Origin: Microthrixaceae bacterium
GTDB taxonomy: Bacteria; Actinomycetota; Acidimicrobiia; Acidimicrobiales; Acidimicrobilacustridaceae
Direction of reading: 5' to 3'
Assembly (NCBI GenBank): GCA_023264915.1
Contig: JAHFUU010000236.1
Location: 1-5,269 of the forward strand
Length of the DNA: 5,269 nt
Position numbers and translations under genes: made by a program. This document shows positions 1 to 5,269 of this stretch, piece after piece (the first letter of the stretch is position 1; each line of letters starts with the position of its first letter). The notes under the pieces are model-generated. The model saw nothing but the letters and a program-made list of their open reading frames with translations, did not search any database and was not told the DNA's origin.

Positions 1-269
1 TGGCTGAGCAGAGCCCAGCACGGGATGCGGCGATCAGGCGCCTGAAGGCCAAGAAGGGCTTCCAGGCCAATGTCGTGTCATACGTCGTGGTCAACCTCTT
101 CCTGGTGGGGGTCTGGGCCGTTTCGGGCCGGGGCTACTTCTGGCCCATATGGGCGATCCTGGGATGGGGCCTCGGCTTGGCCATGCACGCGTGGTCCATC
201 TACGGCGCCAAGCCGATAACCGAAGAGGACGTCCAGCGCGAGATCGATCGGGGCGGCGGTGCGGCCTGA
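1..269 (+). CDS. 2TM domain-containing small membrane protein (5' end cut by the window)
   Basis: The reading frame is open from the first base to TGA at 267-269. Positions 1-2 are TG, followed by GCT GAG CAG, so the start codon is probably NTG with only its first base outside the window, giving about 89 residues (inferred). A charged amphipathic stretch with the residues RRLKAKKGFQAN is followed by two hydrophobic segments, at about residues 25-42 and 48-68. The second carries the GYFWPIW and GWGLGLAMHAW signature typical of the 2TM domain family (Pfam PF13239). A short acidic/basic tail (PITEEDVQREIDR) ends the protein. It is presumably an inner-membrane protein. The family has no established biochemical function, and the domain also occurs fused to signalling proteins, but here it stands alone. 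It is convergent with the acyltransferase gene. An internal GTG at 75 would remove the conserved N-terminal helix and is unlikely to be the start. The family call is confident; the function is unknown. Confidence 0.85.
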   Translation, partial: AEQSPARDAAIRRLKAKKGFQANVVSYVVVNLFLVGVWAVSGRGYFWPIWAILGWGLGLAMHAWSIYGAKPITEEDVQREIDRGGGAA

Positions 270-288
270 GGCCTTCGGCCCCAGCGAG

Positions 289-315
289 CCTCCAGCGGCC
301 GACCCAAGGTGGAGG
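289..315. repeat. Inverted repeat between convergent genes
   Basis: CCTCCA at 289-294 is matched by TGGAGG at 310-315 across a 15-base loop, and a G-T pair can extend the stem by one. It lies in the 48-base gap between the stop codons of two convergent genes, where a bidirectional terminator would be expected. There is no T-run on either side, so a Rho-independent terminator is not demonstrated. A 4-bp GGCC-TTC-GGCC hairpin at 270-280 lies just upstream. Confidence 0.25.
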
Positions 316-317
316 TC

Positions 318-1727
318 TCAGACGAGCTTGAGCAGCTCGTCGAAGCTGTCACGCAGCGCTTCGACGAACGCCACCGCATCGGGGATCGCGGCTGGGTCGG
401 TGTTGATCCCGAGGTTCACGTCGTCGCGGTAAGAGAGCAGCACGACGCTTGTCGCCGCCCCGGTCATGGGTCCGAGGGCTATCTGGGACTCGATCTGGGC
501 GCCGGCGACGAAGATGGTGACGGGTGCACCGGGCACGTTGCTGGTCACGAAGTCGATGCCTTTCAGCATCGCGCCGAACACGCCGGTGGTGGCAGATGCC
601 GGGAGGCGGTTCAACAGGTTGGCGATCGGGTCCGAGAGTGACAGCGCCGGCTCGGCCCGCTGGTGCGCCACGAGCTCACGGACGGCGTTCATCCGAGCTA
701 TTGGATCCTCGATGCCCACAGGGACAGGGAACCGTGCCGGGACGAACTGGTTGCCTGCTCGGCGGGCAGTCTCGTCGTCGCGCACGTTGATGGGCATGGT
801 CATGCGCAACAGCTCGACGTCAACGCCATGGTGTTGGTGGTATCGCCTCAGCCCGCCAGCGACGCCGGCTACGAATGCATCGTTGAGCCGCCCTGACACG
901 ATCTTGGCCACGGCCTTCAAGGGCTGTAGCGGGAGCCGCAAGGTGTCGAAGCGGACACTCAGCGATCGGTCGCGCATCAGCGGACTCAGAGGATCGGTGG
1001 CCGGGCGCAGCATGCGCGCCATCGAGGTCGTCGTGTCGAGTAGATCGCTGATGACCCCGACAGGGTCGTTGATCAGAGCGCGAGCCTCGCGGGGCGCGCC
1101 TGCAAGCAGGCCGCGGACCGCTTCGGTCTGGCGGATCGTCTCGTAGCTCAAGGCATCGATCCAGCGCCGCCCTTCTGTGAGGTTCCTCGGCTCTGGCACT
1201 GGAGGGAGCTCACCCGTGCCAGCGGGTTCGCGCTCGAGATCGAGCATCTCCATCTGGAGCTTCATGCCCCCGACCCCGTCGGTGATCGCATGGTGGACCT
1301 TGCCTATGAGGGCGGCCTTGCCGTCGGCAAGGCCTTCGACGACGGTGAACTCCCAAAGCGGTCTCGCGCGGTCGAACCCCTGCATCGCAATGGGTCGCGC
1401 GATGTCGAGGACCTCGCGGATCGTGCCCTGGCCGATGGCCTTCATCCACCGAAGGTGGTAGCTCAGGTCGAAGTTGGGGTCGATCTCCCACCGTGGTGGT
1501 GCGATGGACATCGGATGGCCGAGAACCCTCTGGCGAAGCCGAGGGACCACCCGAGTGACGCGCTCCATGTTCTCGGTGAAGCGCTCGCGATCTGGCGATC
1601 GGTCAAGGACGAAGACGGTGACGATCGTGCTGCGAAGCAACGGATCCTTCTCGATGTTCCACATGAGGGCGTCGGCATCGCTCATCCTGGGCTCGAACTC
1701 GAAGTCCTCGATCGCTTCTATGTCCAC
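318..1727 (-). CDS. Wax ester synthase / diacylglycerol acyltransferase (WS/DGAT), O-acyltransferase
   Basis: This is a 469-residue protein, a normal full length for the WS/DGAT family. The enzyme transfers an acyl group from acyl-CoA to a fatty alcohol (wax ester) or to diacylglycerol (triacylglycerol), usually at the membrane or lipid-inclusion surface. The catalytic HHxxxDG motif is intact as HHAITDG at 145-151. Other family features are MSDADALMWNIEKDP near the N terminus, PLWEF at 123-127, NDAFVAGV at 282-289, SNVPGAP at 396-402, and a C-terminal LGPM...LLSYRDDVNLGINTD block (the DUF1298/WSD C-terminal domain). The GTG start is preferred because AAGGAG (minus strand, positions 1738-1733) lies 5 bases upstream. 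The in-frame ATG at residue 15 (1685) matches where many relatives begin but has no ribosome site. The gene lies 112 bases downstream of the VanW gene on the same strand, so co-transcription is possible but not shown. Substrate preference cannot be read from the sequence. Confidence 0.95.
   Translation of the reverse strand: MDIEAIEDFEFEPRMSDADALMWNIEKDPLLRSTIVTVFVLDRSPDRERFTENMERVTRVVPRLRQRVLGHPMSIAPPRWEIDPNFDLSYHLRWMKAIGQGTIREVLDIARPIAMQGFDRARPLWEFTVVEGLADGKAALIGKVHHAITDGVGGMKLQMEMLDLEREPAGTGELPPVPEPRNLTEGRRWIDALSYETIRQTEAVRGLLAGAPREARALINDPVGVISDLLDTTTSMARMLRPATDPLSPLMRDRSLSVRFDTLRLPLQPLKAVAKIVSGRLNDAFVAGVAGGLRRYHQHHGVDVELLRMTMPINVRDDETARRAGNQFVPARFPVPVGIEDPIARMNAVRELVAHQRAEPALSLSDPIANLLNRLPASATTGVFGAMLKGIDFVTSNVPGAPVTIFVAGAQIESQIALGPMTGAATSVVLLSYRDDVNLGINTDPAAIPDAVAFVEALRDSFDELLKLV
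321..341. repeat. Perfect 8-bp hairpin over the last codons of the acyltransferase gene; possible terminator element
   Basis: GACGAGCT at 321-328 is the exact reverse complement of AGCTCGTC at 334-341, with a 5-base loop (TGAGC). It covers the codons for the C-terminal DELLKLV of the acyltransferase and abuts its stop codon. It can fold in transcripts from either direction at the convergent junction. No T-tract follows on either strand, so it is at most a Rho-independent-like or transcript-end-stabilising structure. Its coding content may fully explain it. Confidence 0.35.
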
Positions 1728-1732
1728 AGCCG

Positions 1733-1738
1733 CTCCTT
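1733..1738 (-). promoter_or_regulatory. Ribosome binding site deciding the GTG start of the WS/DGAT gene
   Basis: On the minus strand the sequence reads AAGGAG, then 5 bases, then GTG at 1727-1725. This strong Shine-Dalgarno match at good spacing favours GTG over the internal ATG at 1685, which has none. Confidence 0.7.
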
Positions 1739-1839
1739 CTCTCCGCGCTCTCCTCGAGGAAGGCTACTGGGGCTCCACCCCGGCCCGCCGAGTCTTGTGA
1801 CCGGGATGGGGGGGACGGTGGGTCGTTCTAAGGAGGCGC

Positions 1840-3537
1840 TCAGCACTTGACGCCGTCCGCTGGCTGGTACAGAGCGTTGAACCTGTCCACCTCGGTGTGG
1901 TTGTCGATCAAGAAGGTGCGCGTGCGCTCGGTGGTGACCTTGGTGCAGGGCCCCTTGGGTTCTTTGACCTGGTTGGTCTGATCACCCTTGACCCAAGGGG
2001 TCGAGTACATGGCGATCGTGATGCTCGTGTCGGTGTAGGAGGTCCAGACCATGATGCCGAACGGTGTGCTGTTGGTGATCTTGAGGTCAGGCTTGTCCCA
2101 TGACACGGTGGCCTCGCGTCCGTATGGGTAGCGGCTGATATAGAGGCTGTGCATCTGGTAGGCGGGGATGTCCAGACCCGCGAAGAAGGCGGCGTTGAAC
2201 AGCGTGGTCGCGAACTGGGACACGCCGCCCCCGACGTCGACGTCGTGTGAGCCGTCATAGATCACTGGCGCCTCGACGTACCCCTTCTCCTTGGTGCGCT
2301 GCCCGACGAAGCCGTTGAGAGAGAAGGTCTCGCCCGGTGCGATCACGGCCCCCCGGACGGCATCCGCGATCGTGTGGATGTTGGTCACCCGGGGTTCACA
2401 GCACGGGTGTGGAGTGGTGAAGTCGGCGACCCGCGCGCTGATCCCGAGACCTTCGGCCCACGCCCGATCGTGGTCCGGCTGGACGGCTGCCATCTCGAGA
2501 TCGACTCGCTGTTGGCCGGCCTCGAGGGCGGCAGGGATCTTCTGGATGGACTCGGGTGTGCAGCACCTGGTGCCCGGCTTTCCGTCCACCACAAGAGGCG
2601 TGCCGTCGAACCCGAGGCCGAAGCTGATCTGGGTGACGGGTGTGCCTGACACGCCGAGAAGCTTGGGGACGTCCTTGGCAACTTTGGCCTCGTCGATCTG
2701 GACGTCGACCGTACCCCCGGTCCCAGGGCCGATCTTGAGCCATGTGAGAAGCGTCTTGGTGTCCACACGGATGCTCTTGCCACCGAGGTAGATCGATACA
2801 GACTTCTTGGTCATCTTGTTGGCCTGATCGAGAAGCTTCTGGCCGTCGGCATCAGAGAACCGTGGTTGTGTCACCTGTGGCTTGACCTCGACGAAGATCG
2901 TGCGCTGCCCGCTGCCCGCAGCCCTCAGGACGTCCTGGGTCACGGCATCTGGATCGATCCTGCGGCCCGCCTTTCCGGGCGTCATGGTCACCGATGCCTT
3001 GTCCCCGCCAGTGGTGAAGGCAGGCTCGACGGGCTCGAGGCTGTTGTCGGTCTGGAGGCCGGAGAGCCGTTCAGCGGATCGAGCCTGGTCCAGGCGGAAC
3101 GACAGCGGTACGGGCATGGGAACGAACAGCGCCTTGACCCAGGTGAACGGCCTGATGATGAGCGGTTCGTCGCCATCTCTTGACAGGGCTTTGGCGACGG
3201 CGGCGTCCTCGTCGAGGGAGATGCCGAGGTCGCCCAGGTTCGTGTCGAGGTTGCCACTCGGGGCGCTGATCCTCACCGGGACCGACGCCAGGTCCCTCGA
3301 CACGGAGGCGGCCTCGTCTCGAAGCTGCTCGCGGGTCTCACTCGACACCCCTCTTCCCTCCAAGGTCACCCCTCGGCCCGCCTGGCTGTCATGCACCTTG
3401 GTGTCCACGGCCCACGCGACGACGGTGGTCGTCAGCACGACCCCGACCGCGATCGCCAGGGCCGCCGCGGCACGGCGGCCGCGGCTCCTGGCCCACGGCC
3501 CACCGTGGCGGTAGCGACTGCGGGAACGCCTGTGCAC
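1840..3537 (-). CDS. VanW family protein with YoaR-like putative peptidoglycan-binding domains, membrane-anchored
   Basis: From the GTG at 3537 the protein has 565 residues. A basic N-terminal tail (about 1-21, Arg-rich) and one hydrophobic segment (about 22-44) indicate a membrane anchor with the rest outside the cell. Two YoaR-type putative peptidoglycan-binding regions (Pfam PF12229-like) follow, at about 149-231 and 246-355. A VanW domain (PF04294) spans about 380-515, with TNIHTIADAVRGAVIAPGE, GYVEAPVI, VGGGVSQFATTLFNAA and YISRYPYGREATVSW in the expected order. Six cysteines lie outside the membrane: CC 325-326, CC 379-380, C531 and the C-terminal C565. VanW is named from vanB-type vancomycin resistance clusters, but its biochemical role is not established and most homologues are unrelated to resistance. 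A cell-wall role is inferred. The frame stays open to ATG 3762, but that start would overlap the divergent SDR gene. GTG 3624 is another option. GTG 3537 is preferred because GGAAG lies 9 bases upstream and a short basic leader results. The domain call is firm; the start is tentative. Confidence 0.88.
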   Translation of the reverse strand: MHRRSRSRYRHGGPWARSRGRRAAAALAIAVGVVLTTTVVAWAVDTKVHDSQAGRGVTLEGRGVSSETREQLRDEAASVSRDLASVPVRISAPSGNLDTNLGDLGISLDEDAAVAKALSRDGDEPLIIRPFTWVKALFVPMPVPLSFRLDQARSAERLSGLQTDNSLEPVEPAFTTGGDKASVTMTPGKAGRRIDPDAVTQDVLRAAGSGQRTIFVEVKPQVTQPRFSDADGQKLLDQANKMTKKSVSIYLGGKSIRVDTKTLLTWLKIGPGTGGTVDVQIDEAKVAKDVPKLLGVSGTPVTQISFGLGFDGTPLVVDGKPGTRCCTPESIQKIPAALEAGQQRVDLEMAAVQPDHDRAWAEGLGISARVADFTTPHPCCEPRVTNIHTIADAVRGAVIAPGETFSLNGFVGQRTKEKGYVEAPVIYDGSHDVDVGGGVSQFATTLFNAAFFAGLDIPAYQMHSLYISRYPYGREATVSWDKPDLKITNSTPFGIMVWTSYTDTSITIAMYSTPWVKGDQTNQVKEPKGPCTKVTTERTRTFLIDNHTEVDRFNALYQPADGVKC

Positions 3538-3614
3538 CGCCCCAGGCTTCCACGCTCGCAGCTGCGGCGGGTCGCGGGCGGCTTCGGGTCTCGTCGTGAA
3601 CAGGACCTCTCCAG

Positions 3615-3644
3615 TTGGCCGCACCAAGTCCGCGCGCGTACGCT
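3615..3644 (+). promoter_or_regulatory. Possible sigma-70-like promoter for the SDR/MaoC operon
   Basis: TTGGCC (3615-3620) and TACGCT (3639-3644) are separated by 18 bases, resembling -35 and -10 elements (the -10 fits TAnnnT). This would put the transcript start about 40-45 bases before the ATG at 3694. The match is weak and GC-rich DNA gives such hits by chance. I saw no convincing counterpart on the minus strand for the VanW gene. Confidence 0.25.
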
Positions 3645-3682
3645 CCGGGCAGCCACGGCTGACCGAGGGCCACGACAACCAA

Positions 3683-3690
3683 AAGGGGGG
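3683..3690 (+). promoter_or_regulatory. Ribosome binding site of the SDR gene
   Basis: A purine run AAGGGGGG ends 3 bases before the ATG at 3694. It supports this ATG over the open frame that continues upstream to 3391 through the coding region of the opposite gene. Confidence 0.55.
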
Positions 3691-3693
3691 CAC

Positions 3694-4602
3694 ATGGCCA
3701 GATTGTGTGAAGGGCGGGTTTGCATCATCACTGGGGCAGGTCGCGGGATCGGCAGGGAGCACGCCCTGATGCTCGCCGCCGAGGGTGCCAAGGTCGTGGT
3801 CAACGACCTGGGCGGGGCCATGGACGGTACGGGCAAGTCAGGCGGCCCTGCCCATGACGTGGTCGCGGAGATCAAAGCGACTGGGGTTGGTGACGCCGTC
3901 GCGAACGAGGACGACATCTCCAGCTGGGAGGGGGCCGAAGCCCTTGTCCGCCAGGCAGTCGATGCGTTCGGCCGGCTCGACGTGGTCGTGAACAACGCTG
4001 GCATCCTCCGTGACCGGATGCTCACCAACATGACCGAAGCAGAGTGGGACGCGGTCATCAAGGTGCATCTCAAAGGGACTGCAGGTCCCTCGCACCACGC
4101 GGCAGCACACTGGCGCGAGCAGTCCAAGGCAGGGGCCCCTGTCGACGGGCGCATCATCAACACCTCCTCCCCGTCGGGCCTGTATGGCAACGTGGGCCAG
4201 ACCAACTACGGCGCGGCAAAGGCGGGGATCGCCGCGTTCACGGTGATCGCCGCTCAGGAGCTGGGCCGCTACGGAGTCACGGTGAATGCGATAGCGCCCG
4301 CCGCTCTGACCCGGATGACAGAGAACCTCGGAATCGGCGCGGCACCCGATGAGGTCAAGGAGAAGATGTCACCGCGGTGGATCGCGCCGATAGTCACCTG
4401 GCTGGCCTCAGAGGAGTCCCGAGGGGTCACGGGGCGGGTGTTCGACGTGACGGGCATGCGCCTGGGTATCTCAGAAGGCTGGCACATCGGTCCTACCGTC
4501 GACCCCGTCGACGATCCCACCAAGATCGGCCCGCTGGTCGAGCAGTTGGTGGCCCGAGCCCGTCCCAACGCGGACATGTCAGGCAACGACAGGAAGGACT
4601 GA
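3694..4602 (+). CDS. SDR family oxidoreductase, (3R)-hydroxyacyl-CoA dehydrogenase type (MFE-2 dehydrogenase half)
   Basis: This 302-residue short-chain dehydrogenase probably oxidises (3R)-hydroxyacyl-CoA to 3-ketoacyl-CoA with NAD+. The Rossmann motif TGAGRGIG is at 13-20. D38 after the second strand (VVVNDLGG) suggests NAD(H) rather than NADP(H). NNAG is at 100-103. The catalytic triad is S159, Y172, K176, with the normal 13- and 4-residue spacings. The segments DLGGAMDGTGKSGG, AFGRLDVVVNNAGILRDR, KVHLKG and ALTRMTE closely resemble the dehydrogenase domain of human peroxisomal multifunctional enzyme 2 (HSD17B4), compared from memory. The position usually Asn in classical SDRs is His125, as in MFE-2. 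The roughly 50-residue C-terminal extension beyond the standard 250-residue SDR (with GWHIGP) appears normal for this ~300-residue subgroup. The MaoC hydratase gene starts 3 bases after its stop, so the two should act in sequence. The physiological substrate (fatty acid, branched acid or sterol side chain) is undetermined. Confidence 0.92.
   Translation: MARLCEGRVCIITGAGRGIGREHALMLAAEGAKVVVNDLGGAMDGTGKSGGPAHDVVAEIKATGVGDAVANEDDISSWEGAEALVRQAVDAFGRLDVVVNNAGILRDRMLTNMTEAEWDAVIKVHLKGTAGPSHHAAAHWREQSKAGAPVDGRIINTSSPSGLYGNVGQTNYGAAKAGIAAFTVIAAQELGRYGVTVNAIAPAALTRMTENLGIGAAPDEVKEKMSPRWIAPIVTWLASEESRGVTGRVFDVTGMRLGISEGWHIGPTVDPVDDPTKIGPLVEQLVARARPNADMSGNDRKD
4591..4598 (+). promoter_or_regulatory. 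Ribosome binding site for the MaoC hydratase gene, inside the SDR 3' end
   Basis: AGGAAGGA at 4591-4598 lies 7 bases before the GTG at 4606 and within the last SDR codons. This position supports GTG as the start and indicates that the two genes are read from one transcript. Confidence 0.65.
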
Positions 4603-4605
4603 ACA

Positions 4606-5269
4606 GTGCCAATCAACCTCGATGCTCTCGGCACCAAGAGCGAGCCGGCAGACAACTCCTGGACGTCCAAGGACGCGATCCTGTACGCGCTCGGCGTCGG
4701 AGCTGGCACCGACGAGCTGGCCTTCACGACCGAGAACACCCAGAACGTCCCCCAGCGGGTGCTGCCGACCATGGCGGTCGTGCTCGGCATGGGCGGCTTC
4801 GGTGTCATGTCCAAGCTGGGCAGCTTCAACCCGGCGATGCTCGTGCATGGCGAGCAAGCCATAGAGCTCTACGGTGAGATCCCCGTCGAGGGCACGGTGA
4901 GCACGGTCGTCGAGATCACCGGCATCTACGACAAGGGCAAGGGTGCCCTCGTGCAGATCACGTCCAGCTCTGATGACAAGGCGACAGGCAAGCCGCTGTT
5001 CAAGAACGTCATGTCAGCGTTCATCCGTGGCGAGGGCGGCTTTGGTGGCGACCGGGGACCCTCGGGCCCCCGCAACGTGGCACCGGAGCGTGATCCCGAC
5101 GAGTCGGTCGCCTACCAGACCCGTACCGACCAGGCCCTGCTGTACCGGCTCTCCGGTGATCGCAACCCGCTGCACTCTGACCCCTCCTTTGCTGCGATGG
5201 GCGGCTTCGATCGACCGATCCTCCACGGATTGTGCACGTACGGGTTCTCTGGAAGGGCTCTGCTGCACA
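4606..5269 (+). CDS. MaoC-like 2-enoyl-CoA hydratase 2 (R-specific), truncated by the window end
   Basis: The frame opens with GTG at 4606 and stays open to the last base: 221 codons plus one base. Family members have roughly 280-300 residues, so some 60-80 residues are missing. The enzyme hydrates trans-2-enoyl-CoA to (3R)-hydroxyacyl-CoA. The N-terminal half (about 1-145, with FTTENTQNVPQRVLPTMAVV) is the degenerate hot-dog fold of double-hot-dog hydratases, and the catalytic half begins around 155. The hydratase 2 motif is complete: YRLSGDRNPLH at 180-190 with catalytic D185 and H190, followed by GFDRPILHGLCTYGF at 200-214. This segment matches the hydratase 2 domain of human MFE-2 almost residue for residue, from memory. 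The neighbouring SDR, 3 bases upstream, would take its product. Relatives include mycobacterial HtdY-like and sterol side-chain hydratases. Which acyl-CoA is used here cannot be told. Confidence 0.92.
   Translation, partial: MPINLDALGTKSEPADNSWTSKDAILYALGVGAGTDELAFTTENTQNVPQRVLPTMAVVLGMGGFGVMSKLGSFNPAMLVHGEQAIELYGEIPVEGTVSTVVEITGIYDKGKGALVQITSSSDDKATGKPLFKNVMSAFIRGEGGFGGDRGPSGPRNVAPERDPDESVAYQTRTDQALLYRLSGDRNPLHSDPSFAAMGGFDRPILHGLCTYGFSGRALLH

Noticed and set aside
466..1146. Long plus-strand open frame (226 codons) opposite the WS/DGAT gene
   Set aside because: It lies entirely antisense to a gene with clear family motifs, its translation is low-complexity Ser/Arg/Ala-rich without recognisable domains, and such shadow frames are common in high-GC DNA.
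1767..1783. Possible terminator hairpin between the VanW and WS/DGAT genes (6-bp stem including one G-T pair)
   Set aside because: The stem is weak and not followed by a T-run on the minus strand, where the flanking genes are transcribed.
1290..1850. Plus-strand open frame of 186 codons spanning the WS/DGAT 5' half and the gap before the VanW gene
   Set aside because: Antisense shadow of the acyltransferase; no ribosome site or domain-like features.
3460..3480. 8-bp perfect inverted repeat GGCCGCCG / CGGCGGCC with a 5-base loop
   Set aside because: It falls in the Arg/Ala codons leading into the VanW membrane segment, where GCC, GCG and CGC codons readily generate such repeats. No regulatory role is supported.
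1840..3537. Interpretation of the VanW gene as a vancomycin resistance determinant
   Set aside because: No vanR/S/H/A/X-type genes are nearby, and VanW domains are widespread in bacteria without glycopeptide resistance.
3391..3693. Upstream extension of the SDR frame (101 extra codons)
   Set aside because: It runs antisense through the VanW membrane segment and encodes a Pro/Arg-rich stretch. The SDR Rossmann motif begins just after the ATG at 3694, which has its own ribosome site.
3432..4205. Minus-strand open frame of 257 codons opposite the SDR gene and the VanW N terminus
   Set aside because: Overlaps two well-supported genes in other frames; the composition is that of a codon-bias shadow.
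1..5269. Mobile elements, CRISPR arrays, tRNA or rRNA genes, riboswitches
   Set aside because: No transposase or integrase, tandem spaced repeats, clover-leaf sequences or recognisable riboswitch cores were found on either strand.

Overview
The window is a GC-rich, gene-dense chromosomal segment. It looks like an actinobacterium, and probably a member of the Acidimicrobiia or a close relative. That placement rests on codon use and protein character: GTG starts, strong G/C in third positions, a WS/DGAT acyltransferase, a long cysteine-containing VanW protein, and an SDR/MaoC pair of actinobacterial type. No similarity search was possible, so the taxonomy is an inference. No mobile elements, CRISPR arrays, tRNA or rRNA genes are visible.

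Layout from left to right. (1) Positions 1-269, plus strand: a small 2TM-domain membrane protein whose start codon is probably cut by a single base at the window edge. (2) Positions 270-341: a convergent junction with two inverted repeats, one of them overlapping the last codons of the next gene. (3) Positions 318-1727, minus strand: a complete wax ester synthase/diacylglycerol acyltransferase with an intact HHxxxDG motif. (4) Positions 1840-3537, minus strand, with the start uncertain: a membrane-anchored, probably cell-envelope protein with two putative peptidoglycan-binding (YoaR-like) regions and a C-terminal VanW domain. (5) Positions 3538-3693: a divergent intergenic region. (6) Positions 3694-4602, plus strand: a short-chain dehydrogenase of the peroxisomal MFE-2 type. 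(7) From 4606 to the window end, plus strand: a MaoC-like hydratase 2, cut off at the 3' end.

Genes 6 and 7 are 3 bases apart and almost certainly form one transcription unit. Together they correspond to the dehydrogenase and hydratase halves of the single eukaryotic peroxisomal multifunctional enzyme type 2. They would hydrate 2-enoyl-CoA to (3R)-hydroxyacyl-CoA and oxidise it to 3-ketoacyl-CoA, which is one turn of an R-specific beta-oxidation (fatty acid, branched-chain or sterol side chain). The WS/DGAT on the other strand makes storage neutral lipid from acyl-CoA, so the segment has a lipid-metabolism flavour. The VanW and 2TM genes have no evident link to it.

I do not see a clearly new biological system here. 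The more notable points are the paired cysteines in the VanW protein, the split MFE-2 arrangement, the ambiguous start of the VanW gene against the divergent SDR promoter region, and the hairpin at the convergent junction.
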